Below, in pieces: positions 42,848 through 54,530 of a DNA stretch of 64,000 nucleotides. Where the stretch lies: positions 9,091,781 to 9,155,780 of the forward strand of contig JAJKFL010000042.1 of the NCBI GenBank assembly GCA_021186555.1, written 5' to 3'. Within the stretch, counting starts at the first letter, position 1. Each line of letters starts with the position of its first letter. The translations under genes were made by a program, and so were the position numbers. The stretch comes from Reticulitermes speratus (taxonomy: Eukaryota; Arthropoda; Insecta; Blattodea; Rhinotermitidae). The notes under the pieces were generated by a model. It was given only the letters and a program-made list of their open reading frames with translations. It made no database searches and had not been told where the DNA came from.

Positions 42848-43352
42848 CACGCGGTGGCGCAGTTGGTTGAGGCATACGCTACAAACCGAACGTCGCGGTT
42901 CGATCAAGCCGATCCAGTGGCCGTGCGGTCTAGCGTGGGTCTGCGGCCGCTCGCTTACTGGGGTTGTGGGTTCGATCCCACGGGGCATGGATGTTTGTGT
43001 TGTGTTGTAAAAGACGTTGTGGACCGTAAGTGGCATGAAAGGACTTAAGAGTACAAAAGGATCAAGGGGAAAAACCCGGACAAAAAAAAAAAAAAAAAAA
43101 AAAAATTCCCGATGGTGTCACTGGAATTTTTCACTGACATATCGTTTCGGTCGCACTATGGCCCTGGGGTCGACTCAGCCTGTGACAGAAATGAGTACCG
43201 GGAATCTTTCCTGGGGGTAAAGGCGGCCGGTGCGTAGGGCTGACAACCTTACCACCTTCATGTGCCGATTGTCTAAAAACCTGGGAGCCTCGACCTCCTG
43301 GAGCCCTAAGGGCCTTCCTAGGCCTGTAATGGGACTGCTTTACCTTTTAATG
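42848..43352 (+). mobile_element. SINE-D with SINE-B 'b' inserted at its B box
   Basis: The SINE-D head GGGCACGCGGTGGCGCAGTT and half B box CGCGGTTCGAT (to about 42903) are interrupted by a SINE-B (GCCGATCCAGTGGCCGTGCG to an A23 run, 42909-43105). SINE-D then resumes at TTCCCGATGGTGTCACTGG and runs to GGGACTGCTTTACC. The intact SINE-D at 57285 (reverse) shows the uninterrupted order GGTTCGATTTCCGATGG. Confidence 0.9.
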
Positions 43353-43369
43353 ATACTGCCATTGTCTCA

Positions 43370-43580
43370 CTAATGATGACCGGGTTCGATCTCAGGCCAG
43401 TCCATATAGGATTTTCGTGAGAGGAGTGTCACTGTGAGAGGTGTCTTCACCTAATTATTCAGCTTTCTCCTGTCGGTACAGTTGCACCGATGCTTCATAC
43501 TCATATTTTGTCTACCTCCGACGCTATTAAAAATTAAAAATTGACAGCGTCATTAAATAAAAGACTTCTCTCTCTCTCTC
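43370..43580 (+). mobile_element. SINE-F copy
   Basis: ATGATGACCGGGTTCGATCT (B box), GGCCAGTCCATATAGG and tail ATTGACAGCGTCATTAAATA A, followed by a (CT)n run. Confidence 0.6.
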
Positions 43581-43743
43581 GGTCTCTCGTAAGGGTGCAG
43601 AAAACGAGAAATGTATTGTGTTAAATAGTTGGAAGTTCCCCGTTTACACATTCAACTTAATTGGAGTGACATAATAAGAATAACAATTTATTTATTGTGA
43701 ATAATAAATAACCCACACCACAAGATTACTATTTAACGTGTAT

Positions 43744-43999
43744 TTTTTTTCCGTGGCGCTACAGCCCAAATCAGGTCTAGGCCGCCTCCTTTTTAGGTGT
43801 CTAGATCACACACAATTAGACACACAAACACCCGGTAGGACTCCTCTGAACGAGTGATCAGCCCATCGCAGAGGCAGCTACCTACACAACAAACACAATA
43901 GACGAAAAATCCATGCCCTGAGTGGGTTTCGAACCCGCGATTCCAGCAATCAAGCGGCCGCAGACCTACGCCTTAAACCGCACGGCTACCGGGATCGAC
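43744..43999 (-). mobile_element. SINE-B divergent copy, reverse
   Basis: Head GTCGATCCCGGTAGCCGTGC, B box GCGGGTTCGAAACCCACTC, body GGTAGGACTCCTCTGAACGA reversed, A tail (T run 43743-43751). About 15-20% different from the other SINE-B copies, so older. Confidence 0.8.
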
Positions 44000-45830
44000 A
44001 TTTAAAGTACATAAATTGAGAAATATATAAATGCAATAAGAAGTTAGTGCTGACTACAAACAATATTAAATCCACAAACTATAAAATGTTTTCCGAAAGT
44101 AGAGCTTATTATTTGATAAAAACTTTTATAAATCGATATGCGGTGGTGACGGTCATAATTATGATGATAAAAGTAACAAAGCAACTCAGCCAGCCACCTA
44201 ACTAAAGCTGTGCTAATTAATTGCACATGGGTGTGATGCATCTGTTTGTAACACTATCTCGTAATTACTGAACGAAAACTGGTGCCGTCGGACCCGTGCG
44301 GTAAGCACAGATAACTGAAATATTGATGTGATGCGTTGCTGATTATCTGGCAGCCCCATCTTATGACGTCATGGGGTAGTTATCACCTCCAATTGTTAAT
44401 TTCCTGCTTGTACAGTCCTGTAGAATTATAAGTGAAGCACCATACCCTAATTCTATGCAAGCAGTTACATAACATTCTTTTATTTTAAGGTTTAGCTAGA
44501 TTAATATCTTACAGAGCCGGTTAATTAATGAAAACCAGCATCAAATAAGTTGTATGAAAACATAAGAAGGAAACAAAATATAAATATTACGTGTATGTTT
44601 TAGTGTGAGGTGTCAAAAGTCTTTACAATTTAAATCTCACAGTCAAAATTTACATGTAACGTGTGCATTTTATTTTTATGGCCCTTATGGATCGGAATAT
44701 GTAGCTCATTGGTAAAAGCATATTTTACACAATAAATAAGTCTTTGATGGTTTTTTAATTAATTGATTGTTACAGAACAAAACGGAATGATCTTTATCGA
44801 AATTAAAGAGCCAGGATCAGATCCCAAATTCGAAACTAATACAAAAATAAACAAATAAAGACCACCCTTCCCTTACATAATTTTCTTAGACCCACGTATC
44901 TTATTACTATTATTATTGTTATTTTGTTTCGTTGAAGAACTTATTTCTTAAGTACAACGTCTCTGTATCAACATGGCAGCAAAGACGGGTATAGTCACCG
45001 TGGTTGTTATTATCACCTTATAAATAATATTTCACATCTACTGCATGGTAATGTTCATTGTCTGCGTCCGTACCAAATTTCAAAATCATAGCTGCGTTAG
45101 TTAGATACCGCCATCAGGCACACAGGTTAAGAAAACTTGCGCGCGGTGGCCATGTTATTTTACATTCCACTTAAAATTTATTTGAAGAAAGTTTCGTACT
45201 TTTCGAAGTTGTATTAACGCACATCACACCACTTTCTTAAAAATATTAAGTGGCGTTCCCGGTGTGTTTTATTATTCTTAGATGAGATTAAAAAAATAAA
45301 TCGGAGTTATTTACAATGCATAAATTTCATAATAATTTTGGCGAAGTGGATCAAAACTTGAAGGAGTTACAAACAGACACACAGTCTAATTTTTTCCTTA
45401 AGGAAAGAAAGAAGGTCAAACAGTAATAAAAAAATTTTTAGCATAAAAACAGTCCCTTGATGGCGAGAGCAGAATCGGCTCCCGAAACGTCAGATATGAA
45501 CATAATACCTTACACAGTATCAAAATTTTATATTATTATGTTCTTACACACTTTTTGAGGTTAATATTGACGTAATGCAAGAAGAGATTTTAAGATGATT
45601 TAGAAATGTTTTAAATTTCGCGGTGCAATCAAATCTTATCGCGCATTGCTGGGAAAGATTGTTAAGAGGGAAGCTCCAGGCTGCCCACGTTTCGGTAGAT
45701 CTGACTATTGAAGCTGGAAATGAAATCCCAGGATAACCGCCATTAGGTGAAGTAATAAATTAGGCGTGGAGGGCTTTCGCCATCAATTCAGGAAGCGGCA
45801 TTGCTTCATGAACCTCTGTGGAAGCTTCAC
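44000..45830. other. No gene; a weak ribozyme-like relic
   Basis: CGGCTCCCGAAACGTCAG at 45478 and CCACGTTTCGGTAGATCT at 45697 are family-F-like GAAACGT relics without a core. AT-rich elsewhere. Confidence 0.4.
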
Positions 45831-45834
45831 ATTG

Positions 45835-46055
45835 CAGTGTATAGACTTTCCGAGGTATAGATGGGAGGATACATTAAAACTTATATAGAAGAAATAAGAT
45901 GGGAGAATATGAATCGGACTCTTTAGGAGCCATTGAAGCTCTGTAGTGAAAGCCGCAATGAACATTTGGTTTACATAAAATGTGGGAAATTTCTGACTAG
46001 ATGAGCGAATGTAAGTTTTCAAGGAGGTTACTGCTCCATGGAGTTACGTTTTATT
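45835..46055 (+). pseudogene. LINE-2 3' end fragment
   Basis: GATGGGAGGATACATTAAAA (RWEDTLK), VVKAAMNIWFT near 45940, and the 3' UTR GGGAAATTTCTGACTAGATG, GTTACTGCTCCATGGAGTTA. Broken frame. Confidence 0.65.
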
Positions 46056-46234
46056 AATGAAAACTCCGAGATAAAGTAACAGAAGTTAAGGTAATTTACA
46101 TGTAAATGAGTGTTATTACCTCGCTCGTATTGTTTCAGTGTGAACAATGTCTTTAAATATGTAAAGGTAACGTTTCAGCCCTTGCTATGAAGGCGCGTAT
46201 TGGAGTAAATGTGTAGATCCAGCCATTCTTATCC

Positions 46235-47315
46235 TCTGCACTATGTGGAGGCGAGTGATCAACTTTATGCTCTGGCCTCTTTACCCCGGCAAAGAACCCG
46301 GATACCCATTGAATATGAGGTTAGGTTGGCCGCAGAACCGGTCTGGACGTTTTAGAGAAGAGACAAATCTCTTGACCCTGCCGAGCCGGTCTGGACGTTT
46401 TAGAGAAGAGACAAATCTCTTGACCCTGCCGAGCCGGTCTGGACGTTTTAGAGAAGAGACAAAACTCTTGAGCCTGCCGAGCCGGTCTGGACGTTTTAGA
46501 GAAGAGACAAATCTCTTGACCCTGCCGAGCCGGTCTGGACGTTTTAGAGAAGAGACAAATCTCTTGACCCTGCCGAGCCGGTCTGGACGTTTTAGAGAAG
46601 AGACAAAACTCTTGAGCCTGCCGAGCCGGTCTGGACGTTTTAGAGAAGAGACAAATCTCTTGACCCTGCCGAGCCGGTCTGGACGTTTTAGAGAAGAGAC
46701 AAAACTCTTGGGCCTGCCGAGCCGGTCTGGACGTTTTAGAGAAGAGACAAAACTCTTGAGCCTGCCGAGCCGGTCTGGACGTTTTAGATAAGAGACAAAA
46801 CTCTTGAGCCTGCCGAGCCGGTCTGGACGTTTTGGAGAAGAGACAAAACTCTTGAGCCTGCCGAGCCGGTCTGGACGTTTTAGAGAAGAGACAAATCTCT
46901 TGACCCTGCCGAGCCGGTCTGGACGTTTTAGAGAAGAGACAAAACTCTTGACCCTGCCGAGCCGGTCTGGACGTTTTAGAGAAGAGACAAAACTCTTGAG
47001 CCTGCCGAGCCGCTCTGGACGTTTTAGAGTAGAGACAAATCTCTTGACCCTGCCGAGCCGGTCTGGACGTTTTAGAGAAGAGACAAAACTCTTGAGCCTG
47101 CCGAGCCGGTCTGGACGTTTTAGAGAAGAGACAAATCTCTTGACCCTGCCGAGCCGGTCTGGACGTTTTAGAGAAGAGACAAAACTCTTGAGCCTGCCGA
47201 GCCGGTCTGGACGTTTTAGAGAATAGACAAAACTCTTGACCCTGCCGAAATTCGAACACGAGACCGTTCATTCCGTAACCTAGTCACTATACCGACTACA
47301 CTATCCGTTTAATCC
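46235..47315 (-). mobile_element. SINE-C, reverse, interrupted by a 48-bp array
   Basis: Left part TGTGGAGGCGAGTGATCAAC, GGCCTCTTTACCCCGGCAAA; right part GAAATTCGAACACGAGACCG and ACTATACCGACTACACTATC (tRNA-like head). In the uninterrupted copy at 55320 the corresponding middle is GGCCGGTCTGACGGGTGCG ACAAATCTCGCCCCACTGGG, which corresponds to one array unit. Confidence 0.85.
46340..47251. repeat. 48-bp tandem array, 19 units, inside a SINE
   Basis: Period exactly 48: GGTCTGGACGTTTTAGAGAA recurs at 46340, 46388 and so on to 47204. Two main types alternate: A (CAAATCTCTTGACCCTGCC) and B (CAAAACTCTTGAGCCTGCC), starting A-A-B-A-A-B. Type A holds a hairpin AAGAGA-CAAA-TCTCTT. As 48 is a multiple of three and units lack stops, long repetitive frames open on both strands (minus 46321-47271); these are not genes. 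Confidence 0.97.
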
Positions 47316-48100
47316 CGTCGGAGCTACGTCGTGCGCTGTAGTATGTTGAGTATGTATGTAGCACGCACGTTGATCCGCGGTTTGCATGTAACCTTCAGAA
47401 CTCCTTACCTGTAGGTAGGATTTCATCAAGATACGATTAAGCAGGCAACAAGCAGAAGTCATACAAATTCGCGAGAATCAAAATATTTGTAACACTGGGC
47501 AAGGTGAAGCCCAACACAGGAAACATAAGGGGCTTAAACTTGGTGACAGTCAAGCTTAAGACTGTTCAAGTGTCTGAGCTGCTGGTGTAGCAAAAACTAG
47601 GTAAGATACGGCGTGGTCTGTTATACAAGGCGTGGACTGACGGTGACCTGTGTATAATGCACAATGTCCAGAGCGTTCAAACATAGAGTAAAATAGACAA
47701 TGATGTCCCACTTTTTATTCTGACAGATTTTTACTATTATGTATAATAAATAAGTTATATCTGGGTGCTTAGTGGGTACAGTGGGGTCTGTGCTACAGAA
47801 CGGTCACTTCTTTTATAGGAAATTTAAATTCGGTTATTGACAGCAATAAAAATTAAAAACGTGTGCAAAAGGGCGTCTTTGGCATATGCGTGGTGAAAGA
47901 TGCTCCACATATAATGCGATACACAATAATAAATTTGTAGTAAACAAAATTGTAATCAATTAAAATAATCTATGTTCTGTATCACTATAAGGTTCCTTCT
48001 TACTTCTTTGTAGATTTTTTACGTTTTTTAAGATTCTAAGAACGGTTGTTACGTCCACAGTCGATACAGGTTTTGGAGAAAATTGTGCAGCTTTCACGCA
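47316..48100. other. No gene recognised
   Basis: AGCAGGCAACAAGCAGAAGT and other unique sequence. No repeat boundary visible. Confidence 0.4.
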
Positions 48101-48134
48101 GACTGAGCGTTTTATCCAGTCGCATTTCCCTGTT

Positions 48135-48440
48135 GTTACTTAGCAGTACTCCTTACATTCTTCACAGCAGTCACTGTTACCATGTTTATCAGAATTACCG
48201 GAGTTCGGATTGTGAACCGTTTGCTTGAAATTGTTCTTCGTATGTTTGGCTTTTAGTTTCTTCTTCTGTATGATTGGCGAACTAGTGTGAACCTCTCCAT
48301 GGAGACTTCTCTTTACCCTTGATGGCCCTGAGTTTGATAGGTTTGGTGGAGGAGACAATTCCATGAGTTTTGGTTGGCGTTTTTTCCTGAGAAACCTGGA
48401 TGTGTGTTGAGGAATGGACGGATGCAGGAGTGAAGGCGTG
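48135..48440 (-). pseudogene. Possible pogo/Jerky-type transposase C-terminus
   Basis: The minus strand reads PSRVKRSLHGEVHTSSP, QKKKLKAKHTKNNF and DCCEECKEYC before a stop, resembling the lysine-rich linker and C-x2-C start of the zinc-finger tail found on many insect pogo/Jerky-like DDE transposases. Upstream (48365-48440) another frame gives TPSLLHPSIPQHTSRFLRK. Only a fragment; the catalytic domain is not present. Confidence 0.35.
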
Positions 48441-49605
48441 TCATTTTAATAGTTCTTTAACACGTAACAGGGGTAAATGACGATTATGATAGTAGGTAGG
48501 AGACAATTTTGTAGTCTTTCATTAACACATCAATGAAAATGCAGTATACAATTTGATGTATGAAAATAGGTCAACCAAGTGAGTTAAAATATAAATGGGG
48601 TATCTTTACCCATTTTCAGTAAGGCGACTGTATCCAAATGTGGAGCAAAGATGCCCGGCTGATCACGTGACTATGTCGTGGCTTGCGAAAGTTTGTAACG
48701 GCATAAAACAGTACACAAAGTCCACTCTTCCTTCTCACCTACTGTTGTTAAAATTATTATATGCATAAACAAACAGAAAATTATTAAATAATAGCTCCCT
48801 GAAATATATACGGTTACAAATCACGTTACTTTACAAGACAGCGTCACGGCGTTCAGACAAACAACAACTGTGACTTGCACAGTACCAGACTCACCACTGG
48901 AAGACCTTCTAGCTGCGTAATATGTGCAGCTTCCTAGAGCTAAGGTTTCGAAGTAACTGATGGTTGGGCATCATTGGCCAGTGGGGAAACTTTGCCCATT
49001 TTCCTATACACCCAACACAAATGTAATCCAGCTATAAGCCAACTGCAGTCTGCCGGCTCCTTACAGCCCTTCTAATTTCGCAGTGCAGCCCGCGATCTAA
49101 CTTCAGAAACACGAAAAATAAATGTCTGAAATTCGACAAATAATTATTTTAGCCGCATTCATACAAAAATATTATTCACACTTAGGTTGTATTATTGACA
49201 ATACTACATGCGTTTCATACCAAAATATAAAGAGAAATTCCATCTGACATAACAGTAACTATTGGGCTACTTGGCAAACGGAATGCAAATAACAATATTT
49301 ATTTTTGCCCAGTTAATTTTACTGACAATTTATTACGAAAGGTACACAATTAAGGACTTATTAGGTAAGATTAATATCGCATTTTGTGCCATAATTTCAC
49401 GGTTTTTAAGATGAATTTCAAATAAGTTTTACCTCCCCGATATTGGGCAGACTGACGACAAGGTATGATCATAATACTCATGTAGAAATATAGTCATTAT
49501 GCATAATGTGGCTAGCAAATATTTTTTGTTTCTCGTTTTACCTGGCCCTTATGTCCAAAAATTGCTCACCACCTCTGTAACCACTAAATTTGTGAGTGTA
49601 TATAC
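48441..49605. other. No gene recognised
   Basis: AT-rich, featureless. Confidence 0.4.
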
Positions 49606-49611
49606 AGAAAA

Positions 49612-50005
49612 CGCCGTGGCCGTGCGGTCTAAGGCGTGGGTCTACGGCCGCTCGCTTACTGGGATCGTGGGTTCGAATCCCACCGGGGGCATGGATGTTT
49701 GTGTTGTGTTAGATATATGGACGATAGCATGAAACATAAGGTGACATGCAGGACAAAAAGGACTTCAACAGTACAAATGGATCAAAGGAGAAAACCCAGG
49801 AATTAATACAAAAAAAAAAAAAATCCCACCGGGGGCATAGATGTCTGTCTGTTGTGAGTGTTGTGTGTTGTCAGGTAGAGGTCTCTGCGACGGGCTGATC
49901 ACTCGTCCAGAGGAGTCCTACCGAGTGTGGTGTGTCTAAAATGTGTGTGATCGTGAAGCCTCGACAGTGAGGAGATCTAGGCCCCCAAGGGGCTGTCGAT
50001 CCATG
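49612..50005 (+). mobile_element. Chimeric SINE-B: head + 'b' body + A run + 'a' tail
   Basis: Head GCCGTGGCCGTGCGGTCTAA, B box GTGGGTTCGAATCCCACCGG, 'b' body to CCAGGAATTAATAC and an A13 run (49811-49823), then a restart at TCCCACCGGGGGCATAGATG leading into the 'a' tail (GGTAGAGGTCTCTGCGACGG, CCCCCAAGGGGCTGTCGATC). Same order and junction as the reverse copy at 9884. Confidence 0.88.
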
Positions 50006-50654
50006 GTGAGAGGGGGGAAGAAATATCAGGCAGTAAAAGAGACCGTCCATTCAAACTCTAACAATAGTCTAAATATTGTCAAATACGTGTAACTGGATTT
50101 GTGACCGACGGTCTCTTTTATTTTCCGATAGTTGCATATAACAATGGGATGTCCTAACGAAAGGTATATGCAAAGAACATGTTACCTGATCGTGAGCATG
50201 TCCGTAGTGTGAATCAAGCTTGACTCTTGACTTGTGCTTCAGATTGTTGTCGTATATTGTTGTGGGAGTATGTGTAGCATTCAAGGTACACTGTCGTCTG
50301 ATGATACAGTCCAGCTCACCAGAAAGTGGATCATGCCCAAAAGTTATAATCGCCTATGAGGGATCCCTAAATTTGGGTGCTTTCGGAATGAATTTAATTT
50401 GTATGCCATGAGCAGTTTGTAAGTCAACGAAGTTTTGAGATTTATTTCATTTGTTTCGCCTCGGACAAACAGTCGCTGAGATAAATCCAGGTGAAATGCG
50501 AAGTGTTTGCTTTGAACTTTGTCTCTAGTTATAAATTAAATCCACACCGCTATACAAGTCAAACAGATAATCTCTCGCTGTGCAGAGCTGATAAATCCAA
50601 ACTTTATAGAACATTTCCATGCGAAAGTATCTATAATGTAATACTGACAGAGAC

Positions 50655-51480
50655 TCAGTGGCGGCTTCTCCATGTAATAGAAACACGTGATTACTCTGAA
50701 TAATTTATTCCGTGGTGGCTCTTTAAGTAGTACAACACGTGATTACTCTGAATAGTTATTCAGTGGTGGCTCCTTATGTAGTACACCACGTGATTGCTCT
50801 CAATAATTGATTCAGTGGTGGCTCCTTATGTAGTACAACACGTGATTACTCTCAATAATTGATTCAGTGGTGGCTCCTCAAGTAGTACAACACGTGATTA
50901 CTCTGAATAATTGATTCAGTGGTGGCTCCTTATGTAGTACAACACGTGATTACTCTAAATAATTGATTCAGTGGTGGCTTCTCAAGTAGTACAACACGTG
51001 ATTACTCTGAATAATTGATTCATTGGTGGCTCCTCAAGTAGTACAACACGTGATTACTCTGAATAATTGATTCAGTGGCGGCTCTCAAGTAGTACAACAC
51101 GTGATTACTCTCAATAATTGATTCAGTGGTGGCTCCTCAAGTAGTACAACACATGATTACTCTGAATAATTGATTCAGTGGCGGCTCCTCAAGTAGTACA
51201 ACACGTGATTACTCTCAATAATTGATTCAGTGGTGGCTCCTTATGTAGTACAACACGTGATTACTCTGAATAATTGATTCAGTGATGGCTCCTCAAGTAG
51301 TACAACACGTGATTACTCTGAATAATTAATTCAGTGGCGGCTCCTCAAGTAGTACAACACGTGATTACTCTCAATAATTGATTCAGTGGTGGCTCCTCAA
51401 GTAGTACAACACGTGATTACTCTGAATATTTGATTCAGTGGTGAATCCTCATGTAGTACAACACGTCACTGCTGTGGATA
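50655..51480. repeat. 52-bp tandem array with CACGTG, about 16 units
   Basis: Unit ACAACACGTGATTACTCTGA plus ATAATTGATTCAGTGGTGGC plus TCCTCAAGTAGT. CACGTG starts lie at 50684, 50736, 50787, 50839 (51-52 bp apart). Variants: TCAAGTAG versus TTATGTAG, CTGAATAA versus CTCAATAA, GTGGTGG versus GTGGCGG. CACGTG is a canonical E-box, so the array could gather bHLH factors; that is speculation. Confidence 0.95.
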
Positions 51481-52180
51481 ATTGATATATAGCGATTGTA
51501 TAAGAGTAGTCCTGTTAGCTCTTGTGCAGAATCAAAATACCCGAATGATAGTTTCCAACAGCCTTTGATCAGTGACGTATAATTCCCTTCGTTAGTTCTG
51601 GTAATATTAAATTAATTTTGGTAAATTGAGACGTTGTAAATCAATAATTAAACTTAAGGGAGTGTTTGTTATAATTATTTTAATAAGCTGAAATAATAAT
51701 ATTAATGATAAATAATGTAATGAGGTGTACATCAAATAATATTAAATCATCTTATATTTCATGTAAACAAATCTTACACGTAATAATATGAATATGTGGA
51801 GCTAAATTCCCGTTTCCATGCACATATATTACCAGGACAGAATTGTTGTTATTAAGTATTAGTGTGTTGGTGTGGCTGCAGCTCTGTGGGTTTTCTGTTC
51901 ATCTTGTACAGTCATGCGGGAAATGTAATATCAGATTAGAACAAGTTCTTTAATGATTTAGTAAAATAAAATGGCTGTAAACAAGATTTTGTTTTCACGT
52001 ATGAAGATCCCGAGTTTTTTTTAACCTTGTGATGTGTGAAAGAAACGATGTGAAAATACTTTACTGGCCAACACACCCCCCTTCCTCTGTACCCGAAAGA
52101 GCATTGCTTTGTGTGAATGCTTCCAGGCTTCGCCCGCTTGTCCTTTTCGTGAGATCATGGTTAAGATATAAAAGATTATG
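51481..52180. other. No gene recognised
   Basis: AT-rich, featureless. Confidence 0.4.
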
Positions 52181-52292
52181 GAGCTTTGGTGGAGTGATAC
52201 TGACAATGAAAAACCGAAGTACCGGAAAAAAAATTTTGACCACTGCTACTTCGTCTAATACAAGCCCCTCATAATTGAACCGTCGTATTTTC
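52180..52292 (-). mobile_element. SINE-E fragment, reverse
   Basis: AGCTTTGGTGGAGTGATACT, GAAAAACCGAAGTACCGG and TTGACCACTGCTACTTCGTC match SINE-E with many changes. Confidence 0.5.
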
Positions 52293-52408
52293 CACCGTGA
52301 AACCAAGAAAACGTGTTTTCTCAGTCAACTGAGTCATATAATTTTTCTTGATTCATAGGAGATTTTAAGTTTATACTTACAGACATATACTGTTATTCTG
52401 TTCATTTT

Positions 52409-52910
52409 TAGGCGCGTTCGCAAAATTACGAAAAGTGGCTATTAGCTTCGTCATATTTGTCTGTCCGTCTCTCTGTCCGTCCGCATGGAACAACTCGGCT
52501 CCCACTGGACGGATTTTCATGAAATTTGATATTTGCTTATTTTTCTAAATTCTGTCGAGGAAGTTCAAGAGTAATTAAAATGTGACAAGAGTCACCAGCA
52601 CTTTACTTGAAGACTTATGTACATTTATGATAATATATTGCTCAATTCTTCTTAGAATGAAAAAAAATGTTTTAAGCAAACTTTGTAGAGAAAATCAAAA
52701 CTTATTTTAAGTTCGGCAAATATTTTTCAAAAATCATACCGTTTGTGAGATAATGTGGAAAAATATGGTAGAGTTAGACAGACCACAGATGACAATATAA
52801 TACGGTGCATGCGCTTTGCATGCTGGATAACTAAGGCTACAGACACACACTCACAATATGTAATACTTATTGCTTTTCCACGGCAACAATGGTTACGCGA
52901 ACGCGCCTCA
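52409..52910 (+). mobile_element. MITE-2, full copy
   Basis: Ends TTAGGCGCGTTCGC and GCGAACGCGCCT are inverted repeats. Inside: TGTCTGTCCGTC repeats, GGAACAACTCGGCTCCCACT, TAATACGGTGCATGCGCTTT, CTGGATAACTAAGGCTACAG. The 55612 copy has the same order and length. No open reading frame of note; transposase type unknown. Confidence 0.85.
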
Positions 52911-53770
52911 TTTTTGCGTTATACGTACATTGCCTGTATTTTTGTTTTTTTTTTTTTTTAATTTCAGTTCGTTATTGTTTTTTGCTCCATTAATTTTTAC
53001 AGTTTACCGTCGGAGGTGTAGATCTGGCAACAAGAGGGATCAGCCTAAGCTTCAGTCGCTCTGGCCGCTGCAATCGGGACACGGAGCTAAAGAACGCAGT
53101 GATTAATCCGCTTAATGAACAGACTCTTATCTCGCTCAAAGCTGTCTTCTGCTTCGTTCAACTTTTTTTTCATTTATTACGGCAGAATGAAGACAAATGA
53201 AAATGCAGCTTTCCTCAAGCTCCATTCATATGAACTTTGCTTCTAAGCTATCCATATTTTAAGTAAAAATAAGTTTTCGTATAAATTCTGTGGAGTTTCG
53301 AGTAGCAGTTTTACTGCCAGACGTCAGGAAGAATCTTATGTAGGCTCCGGTAAAGGCAAAGTTATCTGCACTTCGGTTCAATTCCTTCTTAAAGATTTTT
53401 CGTACATAAATCATATTAATTATTTTAATATTGTTCATTCCGTGCAAATAAGTCATGTACTAAATGTTTAAGGTATCTGCTAACCACGCAACAACTATTT
53501 ACGAATGTTAATAACACATGTAGTGAACTGACGTATTCCACATTATTATAAGCTTGATATTTTTGTCACCTTATTTTATTTACATATATGAAAACTGGCT
53601 TCATTATTTTTTAAATTAAAAGTGTTTTGATTTTCCCTCCTGACGATTACGGTCGACCGCCGAAACATGTAGGAGTGAAGATTGTATATTTTTATATATA
53701 GGCTTCTTTTATGTGCAAATTGTTGATTTTAAGTAAGAAGAATCATTTTTTTTCCTGTGACGCTTAGACT
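52911..53770. other. No gene; a ribozyme-like relic
   Basis: ATATTGTTCATTCCGTGCA at 53430 resembles the tail box of the foldback elements reversed, and CCTCCTGACGATTACGGTCG ACCGCCGAAACATGTAGGAG at 53636-53675 is a hammerhead-like motif (core CUGACGA kept, stem III shortened to AC-AU-GU, stem I poor). Probably an old foldback element at about 53420-53720. Confidence 0.45.
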
Positions 53771-53774
53771 TGAT

Positions 53775-54006
53775 TTCCTGTAATGACCTCCTCATTCTCG
53801 GGGCTTCACGATCACACTCTTTTAGACACATCACACGTGGTAGGACTCCTCTGGACGAGTGATCAGCCCGACGCAAAGACCTCTACCTGACAACACACAA
53901 CACTCACAAGAGACAGACATCCATGCCCCTGGTGGGATTCGAACCTACAATCCTAGTAAGCGAACGGCCGTAGACCCATACCTTAGACCTCGCGGCCACT
54001 GGTATC
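53775..54006 (-). mobile_element. SINE-B 'a' copy, reverse
   Basis: Head TGATACCAGTGGCCGCGAGG, B box TAGGTTCGAATCCCACCAG, body to CGAGAATGAGGAGGTCATTA C on the minus strand. Forms an inverted pair with the SINE-B at 54097. Confidence 0.85.
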
Positions 54007-54096
54007 AGAAAGAAGGATCATTAAATTGTTTACCAAGGTTTTGTATGATAGAAAGAATGTTTTGCATATATTTATATGAGTTAAGAATGGTAACTT

Positions 54097-54362
54097 ATCC
54101 AGTGGCCGTGCGGTCTAAGGCGTGGGTCTTCGGCCGCTCGCTTGCTAGGATCGTGGGTTCGAATCCCACCGGGGGCATGGATGTTTGTCTCTTGTGAGTG
54201 TTGTGTGTTGTTGTCAGGTAGAGGCCTCTGCGACGAGCCGATCCCTCGTCCAGAGGAGTCCTACCGACTGTGGGGTGTCTCCCAGTGTGATCAAAAGAAA
54301 TTACAACCTCGACACTGAAACGGGAAACCGGAGTAGGTAGAAGAGGACGACTAAAAAAAAAA
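54097..54362 (+). mobile_element. SINE-B 'a' copy, 14-bp duplication
   Basis: Head ATCCAGTGGCCGTGCGGTCT, B box GTGGGTTCGAATCCCACCGG, body, A run at 54353-54364. AAGAATGGTAACTT (54083-54096) and AAGAATAGTAACTT (54363-54376) flank it with one mismatch. Confidence 0.92.
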
Positions 54363-54530
54363 AAGAATAGTAACTTGATTAAAAACAAAGATTAAGTAAT
54401 TGGAAACTACGCCTCTTTCAACCGAAAGACTTGAAAAACTGAGTCATGTATATGCCATGGAATGCTATCATGAGGGACTTGGTTTCAACCTAAATTGCCG
54501 AGAGCTCCGTAAACTACTTATTACACAGGT

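Noticed and set aside
46321-47271. 316-codon repeat protein on the minus strand
   Set aside because: Created by a stop-free 48-bp minisatellite inside a SINE.
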